Assembly (NCBI GenBank): GCA_035548125.1
Contig: DASZTV010000076.1
Span: 24,027 to 88,026, forward strand
Direction of reading: 5' to 3'
Source of the DNA: DASZTV01 sp035548125
GTDB taxonomy: Bacteria; Actinomycetota; Actinomycetes; JAFAQI01
DNA length: 64,000 nt
Part shown: in pieces, positions 52,289-59,651 of the stretch
Position numbering within the stretch: position 1 is the first letter of the stretch
Layout: each line of letters starts with the position of its first letter
The notes under the pieces: generated by a model
Told to the model about the DNA's origin: nothing
What the model saw: only the letters and a program-made list of their open reading frames with translations
The model's database searches: none
Made by a program: the position numbers and the translations under genes

Positions 52289-53031
52289 GGCGCCGAGTAA
52301 CCACCGTCGACGACGACCGCCGACCCCGTCGTCCAGCGCGCGGCGTCGCCGGCGAGGTAGGAGTACGTCCCCACCAGGTCCGCCGCCGCACCGAGCCCCA
52401 GCGGATGGCGCGAGGCGATCGAGTCGATCGCCTCTTGGGGCAGGCCCTCGTGGATCGCCGACAGGAACGTGCCGGGACACACGCAGTTCACCCTGATGCC
52501 GTCGCGGGCGTACTCCACCGCGGCCACCTTCGCCAGCTGGATGACGGCGGCCTTGGTCGCGCAGTACGGCGCGGCATGAGACCAGGCCGTCAATCCGGAG
52601 ACCGACGCCGTGAGGACGATCGACCCGGACTTCTGCTCACGCATCGCCGGGACGACGGCCTTGATCCCGTGGACGGCGCCGAGGACGTTGACGCGGAAGG
52701 CGCGCTCCCAGTCGGCGGTGTCGAGGTTGTGGATCCGGCCGTTCGGCGAGAGCACCCCGGCGTTGCTCACCAGGACGTCGATGCGCCCGAATCGCTCAAC
52801 TGAGTGAGCCGCAACCGCCGCGACCTGGTCGAAGTCGCTGACGTCGGCGAGGACCGTTTCGACGGCGCCTCGATCCGTCGGCAACCCGTCGATCGTCGCG
52901 CTCAGGGTCGCTTCGTTGAGGTCACTCAGTACGACGTCAGTGTCCGGCTCGCCGGCGAACTGCGCCGAGAGCGCCGCGCCGAGCGTGCCGCCGGCGCCGG
53001 TGATCACCACCACTCGTCGCGCCGAGGTCAT
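52285..53031 (-). CDS. Short-chain dehydrogenase/reductase
   Basis: 248 residues, classical SDR. Cofactor loop VVVITGAGGTLGAAL, acidic residue for NAD in VLSDLNEA, NAG in VLVSNAGVLSPN, catalytic Ser, Tyr and Lys in SVSGLTAWSHAAPYCATKAA, and the end GSAVVVDGGYSAP. It is the first gene of the operon SDR-acyl-CoA synthetase-ABC ATPase-permease, 46 bp from operator O3. Likely oxidises a hydroxyl of a pathway intermediate. Confidence 0.91.
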   Translation of the reverse strand: MTSARRVVVITGAGGTLGAALSAQFAGEPDTDVVLSDLNEATLSATIDGLPTDRGAVETVLADVSDFDQVAAVAAHSVERFGRIDVLVSNAGVLSPNGRIHNLDTADWERAFRVNVLGAVHGIKAVVPAMREQKSGSIVLTASVSGLTAWSHAAPYCATKAAVIQLAKVAAVEYARDGIRVNCVCPGTFLSAIHEGLPQEAIDSIASRHPLGLGAAADLVGTYSYLAGDAARWTTGSAVVVDGGYSAP

Positions 53032-53076
53032 CGCGCAGCAGCCTCAGTCATCGAGCAACAGGTCCCTTTCCGGCGT

Positions 53077-53092
53077 TGTACCGATCAGTACA
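53077..53092. promoter_or_regulatory. TetR-type operator O3
   Basis: TGTACCGATCAGTACA differs from the perfect palindrome by one base (A for G). TACACT at 53089-53094 lies nine bases before the GTG of the E1 gene, the same geometry as the monooxygenase side of O1. It also lies 46 bp upstream of the divergent SDR operon. Confidence 0.78.
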
Positions 53093-53103
53093 CTACCGGC
53101 ATC

Positions 53104-55098
53104 GTGAGCACTCCCTCGGTGTCGGCTGCTGAGTCGGTGGGGATCCCCGATCTCGTCGAGATGTACCGCCGGATGCTCGTCATTCGAGGGTTCGAGCAGC
53201 GCGTGTCAGTGCTCTACCGGGACGGCGAGGTGCCCGGCTTCGTCCATCTCTCGATCGGTCAGGAAGCGACGGCGGTCGGTGCGTGCTGGCCGCTCACCGA
53301 CCACGACGTCATCACCTCCACCCATCGCGGCCACGGCCACTGCCTCGCCAAAGGCCTAGACCCGCTCGGCATGTTCGCCGAGCTGATGGCGCGTGACGAA
53401 GGCACCAACCGCGGCCGCGGCGGATCGATGCACATCGCCGACCCCAACCTCGGCATCTTCGGCGCCAACGGCATCGTCGCTGCGGGGCTGCCGATCGCGG
53501 TCGGCGCGGCAGCAGCCGCTCAGCTTCGCGACGACGGGTCGGTCGCCATGGCGTTCTTCGGTGACGGCGCCGTCGCCCAAGGCGCGTTCCACGAGGCGGT
53601 GAACCTCGCCGCGGTCTGGCGGCTACCCGTCGTCTTCTGCTGCGAGAACAACGGGTACGCCGAGTTCTCCCCGGCCGCGACGCAGCATGCGGCGACCCTC
53701 GAGCAGCGCGCGGCGGGCTACGGGGTCGGCTACGTCGCGGTCGACGGCAACGACGTCATGGCGGTCGAGGCGGCGATGACTGACGTCGTGGCGAAGGTCC
53801 GGGCGGGTAGTGGTCCGGTCATCGTGGAGGCATCGACGTACCGCTGGCACGGCCACTACGAAGGCGACCCGCAGCGCTATCGCACCGAGGAAGAGGTCGA
53901 GGCCTGGGCGGCCCACGACCCGCTGACCGTGCATCGGCGTCGGCTGCGGTTCGCCGGCATCCCCGAGGAGGAGATTGCGGCCCTCGAGTCGTCGGTGGAG
54001 CAGGAACTCGACGCCGCGGTCGCACGCGCCCGACAGCTGCCGGCGCCGAACGTCGACACGCTTCACCACTTCGTCATCGCTCCGCGCGGCGAGCGGGCGG
54101 AGCCGGCTGCCCCGTCGGCCGATGCACCCGTGTTCCGCACGATGGACGCGGTTCGTAGCGCACTGGAGATCGAACTCGCCGAGGACGACCGGGTCTTCGT
54201 CGCAGGTATCGACGTCGGTGATGGCGGCAACGTCTTCGGCCTCACCCGGGGCCTGCGGGAGCGGTTCGACGACCGGGTTCGCGACACCCCGATCTCGGAG
54301 ACCGCCGTCATGGGACTCGGGGTCGGCGCAGCGATGGCCGGCATGCGGCCGGTCGTCGAGCTGATGTACCTCGACTTCCTCGGCGTCTGCCTGGACCAAC
54401 TGCTCAACCAGGCGGCGAAGCTGCCGTTCATGACCGGCGGCGCCGCGAAGATGGCGCTCACCGTCCGTACCCAGTTCGGCGCCGGCCGCTCCTCCGGCAG
54501 CCAGCACTCGCAGAGCCTCGAGGCGTTGCTCGCGCACATCCCCGGGCTGTCGGTCGTGATGCCCTCGACGCCCGCGGACACCTTCGGTCTCCTACGCGCA
54601 GCGATTCAGGACCCGAACCCGGTGGTCTTCATCGAGAACCGACAGCTGTACGGCATGAAGGGTCCGCAGCCACCGGCCGACTACGTCCTGCCGCTCGGCA
54701 AGGCCTCAGTCGTACGGCCGGGAACCGACATCACGGTCGTCTCGGTGTCTCGGATGGTGCACGAGGCGGTCGCCGCGGCCGAGGCGGTCGCGAACGACGG
54801 CATCTCCGCCGAGGTGATCGACCTGCGCACCGTCGCGCCGCTCGACATGCCCACGATCCTCGAGTCGGTGACCAGGACCAATCGCCTGCTCATCGCCCAC
54901 GAGGCGGTCGTTCCGTTCGGTATCGGCGCGGAGATCGCAGCCACGGTCGCCCACGATGCGCTGCAACATCTCGATGCGCCGATCGAACGGATCGGCGCGG
55001 CCGCCACCCCGCCGCCGTACGCGCCCGACCTCGAGCGAACCTGGCTCCCCAACCGCGACGACATCGCAACAGCCCTCCGCCGCCTCGCCACCTTCTAG
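53104..55098 (+). CDS. Fused E1 alpha-beta subunit of a 2-oxoacid (acetoin/pyruvate-type) dehydrogenase
   Basis: 664 residues. The alpha half (1-330) carries the thiamine-diphosphate motif FFGDGAVAQGAFHEA ending in CENNGY and RGRGGSMHIAD. After a short linker the beta half (about 345-664) shows ISETAVMGLGVGAAMAGMRPV, MTGGAAKMALTVRTQFG, HSQSLEALLAHIPGL and PSTPADTFGLL. E1 decarboxylates a 2-oxoacid or diketone and passes the acyl group to a lipoyl E2. No E2 or E3 gene is in the window, so it must borrow one or act as a stand-alone carboligase/decarboxylase. GTG at 53104 fits the operator-embedded promoter. Confidence 0.93.
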   Translation: MSTPSVSAAESVGIPDLVEMYRRMLVIRGFEQRVSVLYRDGEVPGFVHLSIGQEATAVGACWPLTDHDVITSTHRGHGHCLAKGLDPLGMFAELMARDEGTNRGRGGSMHIADPNLGIFGANGIVAAGLPIAVGAAAAAQLRDDGSVAMAFFGDGAVAQGAFHEAVNLAAVWRLPVVFCCENNGYAEFSPAATQHAATLEQRAAGYGVGYVAVDGNDVMAVEAAMTDVVAKVRAGSGPVIVEASTYRWHGHYEGDPQRYRTEEEVEAWAAHDPLTVHRRRLRFAGIPEEEIAALESSVEQELDAAVARARQLPAPNVDTLHHFVIAPRGERAEPAAPSADAPVFRTMDAVRSALEIELAEDDRVFVAGIDVGDGGNVFGLTRGLRERFDDRVRDTPISETAVMGLGVGAAMAGMRPVVELMYLDFLGVCLDQLLNQAAKLPFMTGGAAKMALTVRTQFGAGRSSGSQHSQSLEALLAHIPGLSVVMPSTPADTFGLLRAAIQDPNPVVFIENRQLYGMKGPQPPADYVLPLGKASVVRPGTDITVVSVSRMVHEAVAAAEAVANDGISAEVIDLRTVAPLDMPTILESVTRTNRLLIAHEAVVPFGIGAEIAATVAHDALQHLDAPIERIGAAATPPPYAPDLERTWLPNRDDIATALRRLATF

Positions 55099-55140
55099 CG
55101 ACCGGTTCCCCCGGCTTGCACTAAGCGTTGGGTGGGCAGT

Positions 55141-55220
55141 CACGGCGCAACACTACGGAGCGCCCGACCGCAACAAAACCCACCTCCGCAACAACCGTGG
55201 GCGCGACCCGTTGCGCCGTG
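55141..55220. terminator. Inverted repeat between convergent E1 and TetR genes
   Basis: CACGGCGCAAC (55141-55151) is the exact complement of GTTGCGCCGTG (55210-55220). A smaller CCCAC/GTGGG pair lies inside the loop. It sits between two convergent stops and probably halts transcription from one or both sides, though there is no T-run. Confidence 0.5.
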
Positions 55221-55221
55221 G

Positions 55222-55866
55222 CTACCCGCCCGACCCGACCCGACCCGACGCGACCCGACTGAAACCCTCGACGACCTGCGCGATCTCGCGACCGAGCGTC
55301 TTCGCGAGGTTCCGGTCCGCGAAGCCGGTCGACGCCCAACGCCTGATCCCGTCCGCGGCGAGCGTCTGCGCAATGCGCGCCGCGGCGACCACATCGGCGC
55401 CTGCCGCGACCTTGCCGTCACTCATCGCCTGACGAAACGGCTCGAGAAACAGGACGAAGACCTCGGCCTCGTCGGTTCCGTCGGCCAGTGCGCGACCTTC
55501 GAGCCGGTACGTCTCCATCACGCACTCGAAGATCAGCTCAGGCGGGTACTGACGCATCCTGCGCTCGAGCGGCCGGATGACCGCTGCGATCAGGCTGGCG
55601 AGCTCGTACGGATCCGCCGCCACCTTCTGTGCTGCGAGATGTGCGCCGCTCATCGCGAAGATCTCCGCTTCGAGCAGCACGTCCTCGCGCCGGGCGAAGT
55701 AGACGTAGAAGAGCGCCTTCGACACCCCTGCGGCCTTGCAGATGTCCGTGACTGACGTACCGGCAAAGCCCTGGGTACGCCACAGCGCCATGGCCGCCTG
55801 GACGATCGCCTCTCGGCTGGCGTGCGCCCGCGCCCGGACCGGTGTTGCTCGCGCCACGCCCGGCAC
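55222..55866 (-). CDS. TetR family transcriptional regulator
   Basis: 214 residues. HTH: SREAIVQAAMALWRTQGFAGTS, VTDICKAAGVSKALFYVYFARREDVL. The ligand-binding part has many Glu/Arg helices (PLERRMRQYPPELIFECVMETYR). The C-terminal tail SRVASGRVGSGG is encoded by a pentanucleotide repeat. GTG at 55866; divergent, with a 28-bp spacer, from the membrane-protein/oxidase-subunit operon, which it probably controls. The spacer contains TGAC-N4-GTCA and differs from the O1-O4 sites, so this is a second, independent regulator. Confidence 0.91.
   Translation of the reverse strand: MPGVARATPVRARAHASREAIVQAAMALWRTQGFAGTSVTDICKAAGVSKALFYVYFARREDVLLEAEIFAMSGAHLAAQKVAADPYELASLIAAVIRPLERRMRQYPPELIFECVMETYRLEGRALADGTDEAEVFVLFLEPFRQAMSDGKVAAGADVVAAARIAQTLAADGIRRWASTGFADRNLAKTLGREIAQVVEGFSRVASGRVGSGG
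55229..55258. repeat. Pentanucleotide tandem repeat at the 3' end of the TetR gene
   Basis: Six CCCGA units in a row, one with a change (CGCGA). As the unit is not a multiple of three, each gain or loss would shift the frame and change the C-terminus and stop. Confidence 0.88.
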
Positions 55867-55876
55867 CCTAGTTTAT

Positions 55877-55888
55877 TGACGGTAGTCA
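55877..55888. promoter_or_regulatory. Candidate operator of the second TetR
   Basis: TGAC-GGTA-GTCA lies in the 28-bp space between the TetR gene and the divergent membrane operon. The arms are only 4 bp, so support is weak and mainly positional. Confidence 0.33.
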
Positions 55889-55894
55889 GGAAAG

Positions 55895-56620
55895 GTGCCA
55901 ACCTCTCGCCGCGTGAGGCGTAGCTCTGGCGAACGGGTCATCTTCTGGGCGCTGCCGGCGGTGGCGGTCCTCTGGTTCGCGGCGTTCCTGCTGTTTCCGG
56001 GGTTCATCCACCCGATGTCGCCGCGGGAGTCGGCTCAGGAAGTCGCGGCGTTCTACCGCGACCACACGGCGCGAATCCGCTACAGCATGATCCTGCTCAA
56101 CTGGTTCTGCGTCGCCCTGATCCCGATCCTGATGCTCATCGTCGAGCGGATGCGCGGCATGGCGCACCGCACGCCGATCCTGCGGTTCTGCATGATCGGC
56201 GTCGCAGGCGCGGCACCCATCGCCTTCCTCACCGCCACCGTCTTCTGGCTACTCGCTGCATTCCAGCCGGCGCGGCCACCCGAGCTGACCCAGCTGCTGA
56301 ACGACCTCGCCTGGGTCACCTTCACCTGCGGCGTCCCCTTCCTCGTCGCGCAGAGCGGGTTCCTGGCGCTTGCGATCCATTTCGACCGGCAGGAAGTCCC
56401 CGTGTTCCCTCGTTGGGTGGCGTCCTTCAACGTCCTCATCGCGGTCGCGCTAATCCCAGCCGGGTTCGCTGGTCTCACCAAATCCGGGGTGTTCGCTTGG
56501 GACGGCTTCGTGTCGTTCTGGGTGAAGAACGCCGCGATCGCACTGTGGATCGTCGTGATGGCGGTCGTGCTCGGCAGGGCGATCGAGCGTGACCACCGCC
56601 AGGCCGAGGCCATCGCGTGA
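55895..56620 (+). CDS. Integral membrane protein, paralogue of the next gene
   Basis: 241 residues from GTG at 55895, with about six membrane helices (FWALPAVAVLWFAAFLLFPG, YSMILLNWFCVALIPILMLI, AAPIAFLTATVFWLLAAF and others). Family not recognised. Shared features with its neighbour are FP-x-W near helix five, a GVF-x-W-G motif (SGVFAWDGFVSFWVK) and an aromatic N-terminal loop with SP. A second GTG at 55913 is an alternative start. It overlaps the following gene (GTGA). Probably part of a membrane complex with the oxidase-like subunits encoded downstream. Confidence 0.78.
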   Translation: MPTSRRVRRSSGERVIFWALPAVAVLWFAAFLLFPGFIHPMSPRESAQEVAAFYRDHTARIRYSMILLNWFCVALIPILMLIVERMRGMAHRTPILRFCMIGVAGAAPIAFLTATVFWLLAAFQPARPPELTQLLNDLAWVTFTCGVPFLVAQSGFLALAIHFDRQEVPVFPRWVASFNVLIAVALIPAGFAGLTKSGVFAWDGFVSFWVKNAAIALWIVVMAVVLGRAIERDHRQAEAIA

Positions 56621-57387
56621 GGGCCCTGCTCAGCCACGACAACCCGAAACGCGAGCTGTGGCTCGCCTGGGGCGCCGCCGTGTTCTTCTACACGCTCTAC
56701 GCGGTCGTGTTCTTCCTGTTCACGCACATCCAGCCGCCCGGCCAGCCGTGGTACTCCCCCGAGCAGGCCACGACGTGGTTCGCCGCTCACCACAACGGCC
56801 TGCAGATCGGGATCGCGCTGATCTTCGTCCTGGGCGGCCTGTCGGGGACATCGATCGCGCTGATCACCTACTCGATTCGGCGGATGTCGGTGAGCCCCGC
56901 GTTCGCGTACTCCTACCTGATCATCTACTCGGTCAGCGCCGTACCCGGCTTCCTGTTCATCTGCGTGGCCCTCACTGCCGGCACGATGCGGCCCGGCCGC
57001 AGTCCGCAGCTGCAGCACTGGCTCTACCAGCTCGGGTTCCTGTCCTTCTCCGGGACCATGGGGGTCTTCCTCATCGGATCACTGATCTGGATGACCGCAA
57101 TCCTGCTCGACCGGAACCGGGTCTTCCCGAAGTGGTTCGGCTACCTCAACCTCTGCAACGCGCTGACCGAAGTCGTGGTCTCACCGTCGTGGATCTTCAA
57201 GACCGGCGTCTTCCCGTGGAACGGCCTGATCGCGTGGTGGATCGACGTCGTGATCTTCGGCGTCTACACGGGCGTCTTCATCACGCTGCTGCGCAGCATG
57301 ATCCAGCGCGAGGACTTCGGCACCGGCCCGCTGCCACCGGCTCCGGTGTGGAAGTTCTGGCAGGAACCCGCCGAGGCGACTTCATGA
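56617..57387 (+). CDS. Integral membrane protein, paralogue of the previous gene
   Basis: 256 residues, about six membrane helices. It repeats the layout of the gene before it: WYSPEQATTWFAAHHNG matches the SPRESAQEVAAFYRDH loop, VFPKWFGYLNLCNAL matches VFPRWVASFNVLIAV, and KTGVFPWNGLIAWWID matches KSGVFAWDGFVSFWVK. GTG overlaps the preceding stop and its own stop overlaps the next ATG, so translation is coupled through the operon. Not recognised as a known enzyme; the conserved Trp, Pro and His suggest a structural or cofactor-holding role. Confidence 0.8.
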   Translation: MRALLSHDNPKRELWLAWGAAVFFYTLYAVVFFLFTHIQPPGQPWYSPEQATTWFAAHHNGLQIGIALIFVLGGLSGTSIALITYSIRRMSVSPAFAYSYLIIYSVSAVPGFLFICVALTAGTMRPGRSPQLQHWLYQLGFLSFSGTMGVFLIGSLIWMTAILLDRNRVFPKWFGYLNLCNALTEVVVSPSWIFKTGVFPWNGLIAWWIDVVIFGVYTGVFITLLRSMIQREDFGTGPLPPAPVWKFWQEPAEATS

Positions 57388-57971
57388 GCACGATGGAGAC
57401 CGCCGCTCCGCCGGCGCCGAGAACACGACGCGTACCAGGGCAGCCGGACATGTGGTTCTTCGTGCTGTTCGAGTCGCTGATCTTCACGTCGTACTTCGGC
57501 GTCTACCTGTACTACCGCGCGCAGCACGAGCACGAGTTCCTCACGGCCCAGTCACACCTCACCTTGTGGCTCGGCATCCTCGACACGATTGCGCTGCTGA
57601 CCAGCTCCTGGTCGATCGCGCGGTGCGTCGAGCAGGCGCGAGCCGGACGGTACGATGCGGCACGGCGCGACGCGTACCTCACCGGCGCCTTCGGCGTGGT
57701 CTTCGGGGTGCTGAAGATCGTGGAGTGGACCCGGCAGATCCACGCCGGCAACACGTTCAGCAGCGCCGACTTCTTCCAGTACTTCTTCTTCCTCACGGCG
57801 ATCCACTTCGTGCACCTGCTGATCGGATTCGTCGTGCTCGGGATCGTCGTCCACCAGCTCTCGAGCGCGAAGCGCCGGTCGCAGGAGCTGATCGAGACTT
57901 GCGCGACGTATTGGCACACCGTCGACTTCCTCTGGGTGCTGATCTTCGCCCTGCTGTACGTGGTGCGCTGA
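57384..57971 (+). CDS. Cytochrome c oxidase subunit III-like protein (NorE-like)
   Basis: 195 residues with five membrane helices. Typical subunit III marks: GQPDMWFFVLFESLIFTSYF, SHLTLWLGILDTIALLTSSW, FGVVFGVLKIVEWTRQI, FFFLTAIHFVHLLIGF and YWHTVDFLWVLIFALLY. This short form is like NorE of nitric oxide reductase clusters rather than the 260-residue aa3 subunit. No subunit I or II gene is in the window, so its partner is elsewhere or is not a haem-copper oxidase. ATGA overlap with the gene before it. Confidence 0.9.
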   Translation: MSTMETAAPPAPRTRRVPGQPDMWFFVLFESLIFTSYFGVYLYYRAQHEHEFLTAQSHLTLWLGILDTIALLTSSWSIARCVEQARAGRYDAARRDAYLTGAFGVVFGVLKIVEWTRQIHAGNTFSSADFFQYFFFLTAIHFVHLLIGFVVLGIVVHQLSSAKRRSQELIETCATYWHTVDFLWVLIFALLYVVR

Positions 57972-57973
57972 CG

Positions 57974-58264
57974 ATGCGCCTGAACAAGCGCCTGCTCACG
58001 GTCTGGCTGATCCTGTCCGCGATCACGACGCTGTACATCGGGATCGATGACTCCGCGAACCATGGCGGCCGGGCCCGGGCGAGCACCGCAGTGACGGTGA
58101 GCGCGATCCTGCTTGCCGCGGTGAAGGTTCGCATCATCATGCGGCAGTTCATGGAAGTACGAAACGCGCCGGCGCTGCTGTGTCGGCTGACCGACGCCTG
58201 GGTGGCCGGAATGGCCGCCGTGATGATCGGCCTCTACCTGGCAGGCCGCGCCATCGCATCCTGA
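57974..58264 (+). CDS. Cytochrome c oxidase subunit IV-like protein (NorF-like)
   Basis: 96 residues with three membrane helices: LLTVWLILSAITTLYIGI, STAVTVSAILLAAVKVRIIM, and DAWVAGMAAVMIGLYLAG. The pattern 'AAVKVRIIMRQFMEVRNAP' (helix then FMElr) is characteristic of the prokaryotic subunit IV family. It starts two bases after the subunit III-like stop. Such small subunits stabilise oxidase complexes. This ends the operon; the 196 bp after it hold no convincing gene. Confidence 0.84.
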   Translation: MRLNKRLLTVWLILSAITTLYIGIDDSANHGGRARASTAVTVSAILLAAVKVRIIMRQFMEVRNAPALLCRLTDAWVAGMAAVMIGLYLAGRAIAS

Positions 58265-58460
58265 CCGGCGCGTTGATTAGGCACTGTGAGACGTTGCCCT
58301 GGTCCAGCTAGGAGGCCCATGTGCCTACCGCGCCGCTGTACGCAACGGCGGCAACGGTGGCCGGGTCGATCGGCGCCCGGTTCGCAGCGCAATCAGGACC
58401 TGGTGGGTCTCCAAGCTGCTGACCTCGGACTTCGACTCCTCATCGCCTGAGCCGCGCGAC

Positions 58461-59609
58461 TCAACAACCCAGCTGGCGCGCGATCACGATGTGCTGGATC
58501 TCGTTGGTGCCTTCGCCGATCTCGAGCACTTTCGCGTCGCAGTAGAAGCGCGCGACCGGCGTACCGAGCATGTAGCCGGTCCCCCCATGGATCTGCACGG
58601 CCTCGGAAGCCGCGTACATCGCCAACCGGCTCGCCTTCAGCTTGGCCATCGACGCCTCTTTGAGGAACGGCTGACCGGCGTCGCGCAGGTAGGCCGCGCG
58701 GTAGGTCAGCCAGCGCGCTGCCTCGAGCTCGGTGGCGATGTCGGCGAGCTTGAACTGCACGGCCTGATACTTCGCGATCGGCTGCCCGAACTGCACCCGC
58801 TGCTTCGCGTGATCGAGCGCGAGGTCGAGGACAGCCTGGGTGAGGCTCAGCGACAGCGCCGCGATCGAGATCCGGCCGACCTCCAGCGCTGCGAGGAACT
58901 GCCCGAGCCCGAGGTTCGGGTCGCCCACGAGGTGCTCGGCCGGCACCCAGACGTCGTCGAAGGAGAGCTCGCGGGTGTCCAGGCCGCGCCAGCCGATGCC
59001 CGGCATCTTCGGGCCCATCGTGAAGCCCGGCGTGTCCTTCTCGACGACGAACGTCCCATAGCGATGCTCTCCGCCGTCACCGGCAGGCGTACGCGCGAGC
59101 AGCGTGACGCCGAACGACAGGTCGGTCCCGGCGTTGGAGATGAAGGTCTTGCGGCCGTTGATCCGCCAGCCGTCGCCGTCGGGCACCGCTTGGGTCTTGA
59201 TGCCGCGCGCATCGGAACCCGCATCGGGCTCGGTCAGTCCGAAGGCGCCGAGCGCACGTCCTTCCGCGAGTGGCCGCAGCCAGCGGTCACGCTGCGCATC
59301 GTTGCCGAACAGGAGTAGTGGAAGCGACCCGATCGTCAGGTGCGCCTGCAGCGCCGCTGCGACCGACTGATCCGCCTGCCCGATCTGCTCGATCGCCGCG
59401 ACGAAGCCCACCGTGGACATGCCGATGCCGCCCCACTGCTCGGGCACCAGCATCCCCAGCAGACCGAGCTCACCCATCTCCTGGAGCAGATCGGTCGGGC
59501 ATCGCGCGGCCTCCCACGCCGCCGGCGCTCGGGTCGCGATCTCCTTCTGCGCAAAGTCCCGGCACAGCTCGACCAAGTCGCGCTCGGCGGCCGTGAGCGA
59601 GAAGTCCAC
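58461..59609 (-). CDS. Acyl-CoA dehydrogenase
   Basis: 382 residues, FAD-dependent, making a 2,3-double bond in acyl-CoA. N-terminal helical domain, the FAD-contact segment GAFGLTEPDAGSDARGIKT, NGRKTFISNAGTD, the helix QRVQFGQPIAKYQAVQFKLAD, AVQIHGGTGYML, and the catalytic Glu in AKVLEIGEGTNEIQ. GTG at 59609 is six bases after TAGGAT on the minus strand (leaderless), directly next to operator O4. It stands alone and should supply the first beta-oxidation step in the regulon. Electron acceptor would be ETF, not encoded here. Confidence 0.96.
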   Translation of the reverse strand: MDFSLTAAERDLVELCRDFAQKEIATRAPAAWEAARCPTDLLQEMGELGLLGMLVPEQWGGIGMSTVGFVAAIEQIGQADQSVAAALQAHLTIGSLPLLLFGNDAQRDRWLRPLAEGRALGAFGLTEPDAGSDARGIKTQAVPDGDGWRINGRKTFISNAGTDLSFGVTLLARTPAGDGGEHRYGTFVVEKDTPGFTMGPKMPGIGWRGLDTRELSFDDVWVPAEHLVGDPNLGLGQFLAALEVGRISIAALSLSLTQAVLDLALDHAKQRVQFGQPIAKYQAVQFKLADIATELEAARWLTYRAAYLRDAGQPFLKEASMAKLKASRLAMYAASEAVQIHGGTGYMLGTPVARFYCDAKVLEIGEGTNEIQHIVIARQLGC

Positions 59610-59622
59610 GACGCGATCCTAT

Positions 59623-59638
59623 TGGACCGATCAGTACA
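59623..59638 (-). promoter_or_regulatory. TetR-type operator O4
   Basis: TGGACCGATCAGTACA matches the O1/O2 palindrome at 14 of 16 positions. It abuts the -10 box TAGGAT (minus strand, 59616-59621), which ends six bases before the acyl-CoA dehydrogenase GTG. Being the most divergent site, binding may be weaker. Confidence 0.65.
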
Positions 59639-59651
59639 ACGCGGGCGCCGT

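Noticed and set aside
58321..58422. Short frame of 33 codons after AGGAGG downstream of the subunit IV-like gene
   Set aside because: Good ribosome site but no recognisable protein and an early stop; possibly a relic, not enough support to annotate.
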